The position numbers and the translations under genes were made by a program. The notes under the pieces were generated by a model. That model saw only the letters and a list, made by a program, of their open reading frames with translations, had not been told where the DNA came from and did no database searches. This document shows, one piece after another, positions 44,815-52,401 of a stretch of DNA of 64,000 bases; position 1 is the first letter of the stretch, and each line of letters starts with the position of its first letter. The stretch comes from Sutterella sp. (GTDB lineage Bacteria > Pseudomonadota > Gammaproteobacteria > Burkholderiales > Burkholderiaceae_F): contig DYBN01000062.1 of the NCBI GenBank assembly GCA_019418605.1, positions 33,804 through 97,803 of the forward strand, written 5' to 3'.

Positions 44815-45555
44815 ATGTCCGGACATTCAAAATGGGCCAATATTCAACACCGTAAAGGACGCCAGGACGCCAAGCGCTCCAACCTGTGGACCAAGCTTGT
44901 GCGCGAAATCATCGTCGCCGCACGCGTGGGCGGCAGCGGCGATCCCGACATGAATTCGCGCCTGCGCCTTGCCATTTCCAAGGCGCGCGACGGCAACGTT
45001 CCCAAGGACACAATTCAGAACGCCATCCTCAAGGGCACCGGACAGCTCGAAGGCGTCAACTACGAGGAAATTCGCTACGAGGGCTATGGCATCGGCGGCG
45101 CCTCGCTCATCATCGACTGCACGACCGACAATCGCACCCGCACGGTGGCCGACGTGCGCCACGTGCTCTCCAAGCACGGCGGCAACCTCGGCACCGAGGG
45201 TTCGGTGTCCTTCCAGTTCCGCCACTGCGGCGAATTTTTCTTTGCGCCGGGCACGAGCGAGGATGCCGTGATGGAGACCGCGCTTGAGGCGGGAGCCGAC
45301 GACGTTGTCACCAACGACGACGGCTCCATTGAAGTGGTCTGCGACCCGACCGCCTACGACGCCGTGAGCAAGGCCTTTGAAGCCGCGGGCCTCAATCCCG
45401 AGTCCTCTGAAATCACCATGAAGCCCTTGAACGAAATCGAACTCAAGGGCGAGGATGCGGCCAAGATGCAGCGCCTCATCGACGCGCTCGAAGATTTGGA
45501 TGACGTAAGCCACGTCTACACGAGCGCGGTGTTTGACGAAGAAGAGGCACAGTAA
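44815..45555 (+). CDS. yebC: YebC/PmpR family protein
   Basis: 246 residues from the ATG at 44815: MSGHSKWANIQHRKGRQDAK is the family's conserved N-terminus. Further marks are NSRLRLAISKARDGNVPKDTI, YEGYGIGGASLIIDCTTDN, KHGGNLGTEGSVSFQF and LIDALEDLDDVSHVYTSA at the end. Members were described as transcriptional regulators and, more recently, as factors that help ribosomes at difficult sequences; the role here is not decided. Confidence 0.96.
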   Translation: MSGHSKWANIQHRKGRQDAKRSNLWTKLVREIIVAARVGGSGDPDMNSRLRLAISKARDGNVPKDTIQNAILKGTGQLEGVNYEEIRYEGYGIGGASLIIDCTTDNRTRTVADVRHVLSKHGGNLGTEGSVSFQFRHCGEFFFAPGTSEDAVMETALEAGADDVVTNDDGSIEVVCDPTAYDAVSKAFEAAGLNPESSEITMKPLNEIELKGEDAAKMQRLIDALEDLDDVSHVYTSAVFDEEEAQ

Positions 45556-45608
45556 AAAAACAAAGCGCCCGCCTCTGCGCTTGGCACGCCAAGCGCAAAG
45601 CCCGCAAG

Positions 45609-45650
45609 GCCCGCCAGGCAAGTCTTCTTGACCGGCGGGCTTTTTTTTTG
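45609..45650 (+). terminator. Terminator of yebC
   Basis: GCCCGCC (45609-45615) and GGCGGGC (45634-45640) enclose an 18-base loop that has further pairing, followed by nine T's. Confidence 0.82.
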
Positions 45651-45833
45651 TTCGCTCAAAGGCCGCCCCTCTGCAAAGAGGGCTCTCCCGGGCGATCCCG
45701 GTACAATTACGCTCACAAATCAAAGCGCCCGCGCGCAACGGCCTTTTTCGAGCCTTTTTGATCGGTAATCGGGCTCTGCCGCGCAGGCCTTCAATTTTTT
45801 TCCTCTTCGTTTTTTCCCTTCCGAGGCCAATTG

Positions 45834-47129
45834 ATGAAAGTTCTAGTGATCGGCAGCGGCGGCCGCGAACACGCGCTTGCCTGGCGCCTTGCCAAATCCG
45901 AGAGTGTCGATACCGTTTACGTGGCGCCCGGCAACGCCGGCACGGCCATGGACGAAGCGCTTACAAACGTGCCCGTCACCGACCTTGAGGCGCTGGCCGA
46001 TTTTGCCCGCGACAACCAGGTCGACCTCACGGTCGTGGGGCCTGAAGCCCCCCTTGCCGCCGGCGTTGTGAATCTTTTCCGCTCGCGCGGGCTTGCCATC
46101 TTCGGGCCCACGCGCGAGGCCGCTCAGCTTGAAAGCTCCAAGGACTTTGCCAAGGCCTTCATGAAAAGAAAGGGCATTCCCACGGCCGACTACGAAACCT
46201 TCAGCGATCCGCAGGCCGCGCACGACTACATCCGCGCCAAGGGCGCTCCCATTGTGATCAAGGCCGACGGCCTGGCCGCGGGCAAGGGCGTGGTCGTTGC
46301 CATGACCGAAGACGAGGCCCACGCCGCCGTCGACGACATGTTAAGCGGCCACAAGTTCGGTCAGGCCGGCGCGCGCGTCGTGATCGAGGAGTTCCTCGAA
46401 GGCGAAGAAGCAAGCTTTATCGTCGTGGTCGACGGCAAGAACGTCCTGCCGCTAGCCACCTCGCAGGACCACAAGCGGCTCCTCGACGGCGACCAGGGCC
46501 CCAACACGGGCGGCATGGGGGCGTATTCGCCTGCGCCCGTCGTCACCGACGAGGTGCACGACCTTGTCATGCGCACCATCATCGAGCCCACCGTGGCCGG
46601 CATGGCCGCCGACGGCATCCCCTACAGCGGCTTTCTTTATGCGGGCCTCATGATCGGCCGCGACAAGGAAGGCCGCACCACGGCAAAGACCCTCGAATTC
46701 AACTGCCGCATGGGCGACCCTGAAACGCAGCCCATCATGAGCCGCATCAAGGGCGACCTCGCGCAGGTGCTTCTTGCCGCCGCCAAGGGCGATCTTGCAG
46801 GCCGCACGCTTGCCTGGGACGATCGCGCCGCGCTCGGCGTCGTTGTTGCCGCCCGCGGCTACCCCGAGCATCCGCAAAAGGGTGCGGTCATCACCTCGCT
46901 GCCTGCCAACGACGACGACCACATGGTCTTTCACGCCGGCACCAAGACCAACGACAAGGGCGAGTGCGTGGTCTCGGGCGGACGCGTGCTGTGCGTCGTG
47001 GGTCTGGGGACGACGATCACCGAAGCCCGCGACAAGGCGTACGAAGCAGCCGATCAGGTACACTTTGACGGCGCCCAGATGCGCCGCGACATCGGCTACC
47101 GCGCCATTGCCCGCGAAAAGGGCCTCTAA
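45834..47129 (+). CDS. purD: Phosphoribosylamine-glycine ligase (GAR synthetase)
   Basis: Joins phosphoribosylamine and glycine, the second step of purine synthesis. 431 residues from the ATG at 45834 (MKVLVIGSGGREHALAWRLA). Seen: TVVGPEAPLAAGVV, ESSKDFAKAFMKRKGIPTADY, IVIKADGLAAGKGVVVA, PNTGGMGAYSPAPVV and LEFNCRMGDPETQPIMSRI, covering the ATP-grasp domain and its metal ligands. Confidence 0.98.
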   Translation: MKVLVIGSGGREHALAWRLAKSESVDTVYVAPGNAGTAMDEALTNVPVTDLEALADFARDNQVDLTVVGPEAPLAAGVVNLFRSRGLAIFGPTREAAQLESSKDFAKAFMKRKGIPTADYETFSDPQAAHDYIRAKGAPIVIKADGLAAGKGVVVAMTEDEAHAAVDDMLSGHKFGQAGARVVIEEFLEGEEASFIVVVDGKNVLPLATSQDHKRLLDGDQGPNTGGMGAYSPAPVVTDEVHDLVMRTIIEPTVAGMAADGIPYSGFLYAGLMIGRDKEGRTTAKTLEFNCRMGDPETQPIMSRIKGDLAQVLLAAAKGDLAGRTLAWDDRAALGVVVAARGYPEHPQKGAVITSLPANDDDHMVFHAGTKTNDKGECVVSGGRVLCVVGLGTTITEARDKAYEAADQVHFDGAQMRRDIGYRAIAREKGL

Positions 47130-47159
47130 CGGCTCAAAAGAAAGAACAAGGCGCGCGCG

Positions 47160-47957
47160 ATGAGCCCGCCAAGCCCTTGCCGGGCGCGCGCGTGCCTTCT
47201 TTTGTCTCAAGACTCAAGGTGTGACTTGCCGGGAAGATTCCATTTCGTCGAGCGCCGCGCAAGCGGCCGACGCTTGCGAGCTCCTCTTCTAAAGGCACCG
47301 GCTGCTTTTGCAGGAGGCCTCCTTGCGCTTGCCTTGAGTCTGGCGCCTGCCGCTGGCGGCGTCTTCGCGCAGAAACCCAATCCAAGCTCCGCCTCGCCTC
47401 AGGCCGAGGCGCCCTTTTCCTACCCCGCTTCGCTTTTGGCAGCCCGCAGCACCTTTACGGTGTCGCCCGCAACGCCCGTGATGCTGGGCGATACGGCCGT
47501 GGTGCTTGAGCAGTCGCGCCTCACGGACGTCGCCGCCATCGCCCGCGCGCCCGTGCATAAAGAGAAGTCGCCCTCAGGAGAGCGCCGCTGGGTGTGCGCG
47601 CAGGGCGAGGCCGCCGCCGGGCCCGTCAAACTCTGGTTCATCGCTTCAGGCCAGGAGACGGTGACCGAAGTGCAGATGCGCCCGGGCGCGTTTGACGAAG
47701 GCGCCCGGTGCGGGGCGCTTACCGAACACTTTGCCCCGGCCAAGCTCTCGCGGATTGCAAGCGGCATGACCATTGAATCCGTCGTGCGCGACATTGGCCC
47801 AGCGAGCAGCAAGGACGCCCGCGGCTGGCACTTCTGGGTGTCGCGGCGCACGTACACTTACTTTGACGAGACCTACACGGAGTACGTCTGGGTGGGCGCT
47901 CTGGCCGATGCCGGGGGCGTCATTTCAGACGTCTTCACAACACAGATCACGCGATAA
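47160..47957 (+). CDS. Secreted protein of unknown function
   Basis: Up to 265 residues. I do not recognise the family. Residues 39-70 hold a signal-peptide-like stretch (APAAFAGGLLALALSLAPAA, ending GGVFAQ). Translation may therefore begin at the TTG at 47274 instead of the ATG at 47160; neither has a good ribosome binding site. The mature part has two Cys (in WVCAQGE and ARCGALTE) that could form a disulfide. Its last 60 residues (IASGMTIESVVRDIGPASS, then an aromatic WHFWVSRRTYTYFDE) recall the SmpA/BamE fold weakly. It lies 30 bases after purD and 76 before nadD, probably in the same operon. Confidence 0.6.
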   Translation: MSPPSPCRARACLLLSQDSRCDLPGRFHFVERRASGRRLRAPLLKAPAAFAGGLLALALSLAPAAGGVFAQKPNPSSASPQAEAPFSYPASLLAARSTFTVSPATPVMLGDTAVVLEQSRLTDVAAIARAPVHKEKSPSGERRWVCAQGEAAAGPVKLWFIASGQETVTEVQMRPGAFDEGARCGALTEHFAPAKLSRIASGMTIESVVRDIGPASSKDARGWHFWVSRRTYTYFDETYTEYVWVGALADAGGVISDVFTTQITR

Positions 47958-48033
47958 ACACGCTTTGCCACCCATCGACGGGACGCGAAAACTTAAAAGA
48001 CGCTCTGCTTTTAGCGCTCCCAGCTTTTGAATC

Positions 48034-48756
48034 GTGCTTGAAAGTACCCAATCAACTCCAGCCGCAACGCTAGTCAGACGCGGCATCGGCCTTTTCGGCG
48101 GCACCTTTGATCCGGTGCACAACGGCCATTTGTGCGTGGCGCGCGAAGCGCTCAATGCCATGGCGCTCTCGCGCGTTGACTTTGTCCTTGCGCCCCGCCC
48201 CTGGCAAAAGGCCGTGGCCACGCCCGTGGCCGAGCGGCTTGCACTTTTGGAGGAAGCCGTTGCCGACACCCCGGGCTTTGCCGTCAACACGCTTGAAGTC
48301 ATGCGCGAGGGCGAGACCTACACGATCGACACCCTGCGCGAGATGCGCCGCATTGCGGGGCCCTCGGTGCCGCTCGTTTTGATTCTCGGGGCCGATCAGT
48401 GGAGAAACTTTCACACGTGGCGCAGCTGGGAGCAGTTTTTTGAGCTCTGCCACATCGCGCTTTGCAACAGGGCCGACGACGTGCCCTGCGCCGATGCCGA
48501 GGTCGAAGCGCTTGCCCGGGGCCGACTGATTGAGCCCGGCACCGTCACGCAAAGCCCCTGCGGGAGACTGTGCCTGTTTCACATCCCCGCGCACGAGGCA
48601 AGTTCCACTAAAATTCGCGAACTTTTATCCTCCCTCCCCCGGACCGAAGCGCTCACGCGCCTGGAGCGCTGGCTGCCCGTGCGGGTGGCGCGCCGCATTG
48701 CGCAAAAAAATCTCTACAGTCCCGCCCGCGCACCGCGAGATGCGCGAGAGGCTTGA
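48034..48756 (+). CDS. nadD: Nicotinate-nucleotide adenylyltransferase
   Basis: Converts nicotinate mononucleotide to deamido-NAD. 240 residues starting at GTG (48034); family length is about 200-220. Seen: GIGLFGGTFDPVHNGHLCVA with the nucleotidyltransferase (T/H)xGH motif, FVLAPRPWQK, LILGADQWRNFHTWRSW, and EASSTKIRELLSS as the ISSTxIR equivalent. It starts the conserved nadD-rsfS-rlmH-maf cluster. Confidence 0.96.
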   Translation: MLESTQSTPAATLVRRGIGLFGGTFDPVHNGHLCVAREALNAMALSRVDFVLAPRPWQKAVATPVAERLALLEEAVADTPGFAVNTLEVMREGETYTIDTLREMRRIAGPSVPLVLILGADQWRNFHTWRSWEQFFELCHIALCNRADDVPCADAEVEALARGRLIEPGTVTQSPCGRLCLFHIPAHEASSTKIRELLSSLPRTEALTRLERWLPVRVARRIAQKNLYSPARAPRDAREA

Positions 48757-48838
48757 GAGTGCGCATTGACCCGCGGCAGGCACGGGCAGCGCTTTATTGC
48801 GGGGAGCGGAAACTTTTCATCTTTGGAGACACCAAGCC

Positions 48839-49225
48839 TTGAGCACCAACGAACTTGTATTGAGCACCATCGTCGACGCCCTTGAAGACGTCAAGGGGCA
48901 GGACATCCGCGTCTACAACACCACGAAGAAGACGAGCGCCTTCTCGCACGTCGTCATCTGCTCGGGCACGAGCAACCGACAGACCCGTGCGCTTGCAAGC
49001 TCCGTGAGCCGCGCCTTGAAGAAGATGGGACACCGCGTGCAGGGCATTGAAGGGGGCGACACGGGCGAGTGGGTGCTCGTCGACGCCGGAGACGTGATCG
49101 TGCACTGCCTGCAGCCCGCCATGCGCGTCTACTACAACCTCGAGGAGCTCTGGGGGCCCGAAGAAGTGAAGGTGGCGCCTTTGGCCAAGCCCGCCGAGAG
49201 CAAGCCCGAGACGGCCGCGATCTAA
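48839..49225 (+). CDS. rsfS: Ribosomal silencing factor RsfS
   Basis: Binds ribosomal protein L14 and blocks subunit joining when nutrients are scarce. 128 residues from the TTG at 48839, chosen because GGAGAC lies about 9 bases upstream and the family begins here (LSTIVDALEDVKGQDIRVYN). An in-frame TTG at 48797 has no such site. Seen: SHVVICSGTSNRQTRALASS and EGGDTGEWVLVDAGDVIVH with the family-typical LVDAGDVIVHCLQPAMR. Confidence 0.94.
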   Translation: MSTNELVLSTIVDALEDVKGQDIRVYNTTKKTSAFSHVVICSGTSNRQTRALASSVSRALKKMGHRVQGIEGGDTGEWVLVDAGDVIVHCLQPAMRVYYNLEELWGPEEVKVAPLAKPAESKPETAAI

Positions 49226-49309
49226 CCGAGCGGCCCCGGACGCGCTGCGCTTTTTCGCCTCTTTGGACATTGAGGCTTCGTTTCACGCTTTTTGCAACTG
49301 CCTTTCACC

Positions 49310-49777
49310 ATGCGCATCACCGTTGTGGCCGTGGGCCTGCGTCAGCCGGCCTGGGCCGATGAAGCCGTGCGCGACTATTTGTCGCGCTTTCCGCGGGACT
49401 TTTCCGTCACGCTCAAGGAGGTCAAGGCCGAAGTGCGAAGCGGCCAGACGCCTGAGAAGCTGATGGCCGCCGAAGCCGAGCGCATCAAAAAGGCAATCCC
49501 CGAGGGCGACGTCGTGGTTGCGCTCGACGAGCACGGGCGCGACCTCACCACGATGGACTTTGCAAACAAGATTCAGGGCTGGCAAAACGAAGGCGCGGGC
49601 GTCTCCTTCATCATCGGCGGCGCCGACGGACTTGACGCGCAGCTCAAGCGCTCTGCAAGGCTCATGATGCGCATCTCCTCCATGACCCTGCCGCACGCCT
49701 TTGCCCGCGTGCTGCTCTGCGAGCAGATCTACCGCGCGTGGTCAATCCTGCACAACCATCCCTACCACCGCGCGTAG
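49310..49777 (+). CDS. rlmH: 23S rRNA (pseudouridine1915-N3)-methyltransferase
   Basis: SPOUT methyltransferase of 155 residues, the exact E. coli length, from the ATG at 49310 (MRITVVAVGLRQPAWADEAV). Seen: EGDVVVALDEHGRDLTTMDFA, VSFIIGGADGLDAQLKRSA and ISSMTLPHAFARVLLCEQIYRAWSI, ending in HPYHRA. All the catalytic and SAM-binding segments are present. Confidence 0.97.
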   Translation: MRITVVAVGLRQPAWADEAVRDYLSRFPRDFSVTLKEVKAEVRSGQTPEKLMAAEAERIKKAIPEGDVVVALDEHGRDLTTMDFANKIQGWQNEGAGVSFIIGGADGLDAQLKRSARLMMRISSMTLPHAFARVLLCEQIYRAWSILHNHPYHRA

Positions 49778-49821
49778 GGGCGGCGCGTTCCCTTTCTCCT
49801 TTTCCGTTTCAAGGCCCTTTC

Positions 49822-50436
49822 ATGCCCAAGCTCTACCTTGCCAGCAAAAGCCCCCGACGCCGGGAAATCCTCGCTTCGATGGGCGTCACCGACATCGCCC
49901 TTTTGGTAAGCGGCCCGATGACGCCCGGGGCCTTTGCGGGCGACGAGGTGCAGTTTGAGGGCGAAGCTCCCGAAGACTACGTGCTGCGCACGGCCCGCGA
50001 GAAGGCGCTGCAGGCGCTCTCGCGCATCAAGGCCATGCAGCTTGCCCCCACCCCCGTTCTGGCCGCCGACACGGTCGTGATCCTCAACGGCGACATTCTG
50101 GGCAAGCCCGCTGACAAGGAAGAGGCAAGAAGCTTTCTAAACCGCCTCTCGGGCCGCACGCACGAGGTGCGCACGGCCGTTGTCGCAGGCTCAAGTGAAG
50201 TTGAGCTCCTGAGCGCCGTGAGCGTCTCTCACGTGCACTTCTGCCCCCTTGAACCCGAGCAGATCGAAGCCTACATCGCCACGGCCGAGCCCTACGACAA
50301 GGCGGGCGGCTATGGCATTCAGGGCTTGGCGGGCCTTTTTATCGACCGCATCGAGGGAAGCTACTCGGGGATCATGGGACTGCCCGTGTTTGAAACCGGG
50401 CGGCTCTTGAAGACCTTGGGCGTGCTGCCGCTTTAA
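49822..50436 (+). CDS. maf: Maf family nucleotide pyrophosphatase
   Basis: Hydrolyses non-canonical or pyrimidine nucleoside triphosphates. 204 residues from the ATG at 49822 (MPKLYLASKSPRRREILASMG). Seen: SPRRREIL, PVLAADTVVILNGDILGKP, SGRTHEVRTAV and EPYDKAGGYGIQGLAGLFID, which resemble the YhdE (dTTP/UTP) group. It follows rlmH after 44 bases, the last gene of the cluster, and converges with larE. Confidence 0.93.
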   Translation: MPKLYLASKSPRRREILASMGVTDIALLVSGPMTPGAFAGDEVQFEGEAPEDYVLRTAREKALQALSRIKAMQLAPTPVLAADTVVILNGDILGKPADKEEARSFLNRLSGRTHEVRTAVVAGSSEVELLSAVSVSHVHFCPLEPEQIEAYIATAEPYDKAGGYGIQGLAGLFIDRIEGSYSGIMGLPVFETGRLLKTLGVLPL

Positions 50437-50514
50437 GTCGCTCCGCGGGCTCTTTTGCTTCCTGACCTGAGGGCACAGGCAGCCTGCACGCATTCTTCTT
50501 TTTCAGGCGCTTCT

Positions 50515-51360
50515 TTACGAAGTTTTCCCGCCTCCTGCCGCCTCGGGTCGATCGTAGTAGCCCGAGAGGTGCTCAAAGACTTCGACGGGAAGACTCGAGA
50601 GCGCGCCCCCGAAGTGCTCCCGAACGGCCCTGGCGATGGCCTCGGCTTTCTGCCGGGGTCCCTCGCCCAGGCCCTCGCGCGCAAGATGCAGCACGGGATG
50701 CTGCCCGTCGGGGTAGCGGAGCCTAAACTTCACGCCGGCCGCAAGCGGGTTTTCGGAGAGCCACTTTTCAACCTCTCCCACGGCCGCAAGCATCTCGGGC
50801 GCGGGCTCCACGCCGTAGGGAAAGCGCGTCAGAAGACAGGGGCGCGCGGCCTGCGAGGGATAGGGCAGCCCCAACTTGGCCGCAAGCCGGTAGATGTCGG
50901 CCTTTTCAAAGCCCGCACTTGCCAGGGGCGAGAAAACGCCCAGCTCGGCAATGGCGCGGCTGCCAGGCCGAAAAACCTTCAGGTCCGAAGCGTTGGTGCC
51001 GTCGCACAAGCGCGCGCCTTCGGCCATGGCCTGAAGCTGCGTAAAGATCGTCTTTTTGCAGATGTAGCAGCGCGCGCGCCCGGCCCGGGCAAGCTCGCGC
51101 GCATCGGCAAGCTTGACGCGCACAAGTTCCGCTTCAAGCCCCATGGCGCGGGCAAGGTCCACGGCCTCCTGCGTTTCCTGCGCCGAGATGTGCGGGCCCG
51201 TCACATGAAGAAGCCGCACGGCATAGCCCTCGCGCTTGGCGCAAAACGAAAGAAAACGGCTGTCCAAACCGCCCGAGTAGGCAACGGTGAGAGTGCGCGT
51301 GCCGCTGGAAGCCTCTTTCAAGGCGTCCCGCAGCTTTTCAAAACGAATGGCGTCGTCCAT
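50515..51360 (-). CDS. larE: LarE-type ATP-dependent sacrificial sulfur transferase
   Basis: 281 residues of the PP-loop superfamily. In characterised LarE, an active-site cysteine donates sulfur to pyridinium biscarboxylate to build the nickel-pincer cofactor of lactate racemase. Here the PP-loop is SGGLDS (residues 29-34), CYICKK lies at 98-103, CDGTNASD at 119-126, and ARPCLLTRFPYG has Cys175 at the place of the sacrificial Cys. Single-Cys LarE and [4Fe-4S] LarE exist; only one Cys is seen in this last region. larA, larB and larC are not in the window. Confidence 0.82.
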   Translation of the reverse strand: MDDAIRFEKLRDALKEASSGTRTLTVAYSGGLDSRFLSFCAKREGYAVRLLHVTGPHISAQETQEAVDLARAMGLEAELVRVKLADARELARAGRARCYICKKTIFTQLQAMAEGARLCDGTNASDLKVFRPGSRAIAELGVFSPLASAGFEKADIYRLAAKLGLPYPSQAARPCLLTRFPYGVEPAPEMLAAVGEVEKWLSENPLAAGVKFRLRYPDGQHPVLHLAREGLGEGPRQKAEAIARAVREHFGGALSSLPVEVFEHLSGYYDRPEAAGGGKTS

Positions 51361-51413
51361 GGCTGGTGGCGTATTGCTGATGACGTATTAAAGAAGGGCC
51401 CAAAAACATTGCG

Positions 51414-52379
51414 CTAGCCCGCCAGGGCAAGAATTTCGCGCGCAAGCGCTTCATGATCCCTGGCCCAGGGGTCCATGAGGTGCACCTGCGGCATGCTGCG
51501 AATCCAGGTCATCTGCCGCTTGGCAAGCTGCCGGGTGGCGGCCTTGCCGGCCTCGAGAAACTGTGCAAACGTCGTCTTCCCCTCCAGATGCTCGATGGCC
51601 TGCCGGTAGCCTACCGCACGCATGCTTGCAAGCGTCTTGGAAAAGCCGGGCCGCGCCATCAGGCCCCGCACCTCGTCCAAAAATCCCTTTTTGACCATCG
51701 CGTCAAAACGCTCGCCGATGGCCGCATGCAGCCGCGCGCGGTCGGCGGGCAGAAACGCCGCGGTCGCAATACTCGGATCGGGCTCTTTTTTGCCCTGCTG
51801 AAAGCTCGACAAAGGCCTTCCCGTCATCGCAAAGACTTCAAGCGCGCGGGCAATGCGCTGGCTGTCGTTGGCGTTGAGCCGCGCGGCGCTTTGGGGATCA
51901 ACGCGCGAGAGCTCCTCGTGCATGGCGCTCCAGCCAAGCTCTCTTGCGCGCGCAAGGATGTCTTCCCGCACGCGGGGCTCTGTCGAGGGCAGCTCGTCGA
52001 TGCCCTCGCGCAGGGCCCTTGCATAGAGCATCGTGCCGCCCACGATCACGGGAAGCCGGCCGCGGCCGCGGATTTCATCGATCAAGCGCAGGGCGTCGCT
52101 GCGAAAGTCGGCCGCGCTGTAGCTCTCTTCAATGTCGACGATGTCAATTAAGTGATGCGGCACCCGCGCGCGCTCGGCCGCGTCGGGCTTGGCGGTGCCG
52201 ATGTCCATGCCGCGGTAGACAAGCGCCGAGTCAACCGAGATGATTTCAATGGGCGCAAGGCTTGCCAGCGCAAGCGACACGGCGGTCTTGCCGCAGGCCG
52301 TGGGCCCGAGGATCATGAGCGCGCGCACGCGCTCTTTTGTGCGGGGCATTGCTGCTGCGGCAGGCGTTTGAACTTCCAT
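51414..52379 (-). CDS. miaA: tRNA dimethylallyltransferase
   Basis: Isopentenylates A37 of tRNAs that read UNN codons. 321 residues from the ATG at 52379 (MEVQTPAAAAMPRTK); the longer frame overlaps mutL. Seen: LMILGPTACGKTAVSLAL (P-loop), IISVDSALVYRGMDIGTAKP, HLIDIVDIEESYSAADF, PVIVGGTMLYARALREGID and RAVGYRQAIEHLEG. It follows mutL by 22 bases, the conserved mutL-miaA order; hfq does not follow. Confidence 0.97.
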   Translation of the reverse strand: MEVQTPAAAAMPRTKERVRALMILGPTACGKTAVSLALASLAPIEIISVDSALVYRGMDIGTAKPDAAERARVPHHLIDIVDIEESYSAADFRSDALRLIDEIRGRGRLPVIVGGTMLYARALREGIDELPSTEPRVREDILARARELGWSAMHEELSRVDPQSAARLNANDSQRIARALEVFAMTGRPLSSFQQGKKEPDPSIATAAFLPADRARLHAAIGERFDAMVKKGFLDEVRGLMARPGFSKTLASMRAVGYRQAIEHLEGKTTFAQFLEAGKAATRQLAKRQMTWIRSMPQVHLMDPWARDHEALAREILALAG

Positions 52380-52401
52380 GGGGCAAGAAAAAGGCAGACC
52401 G

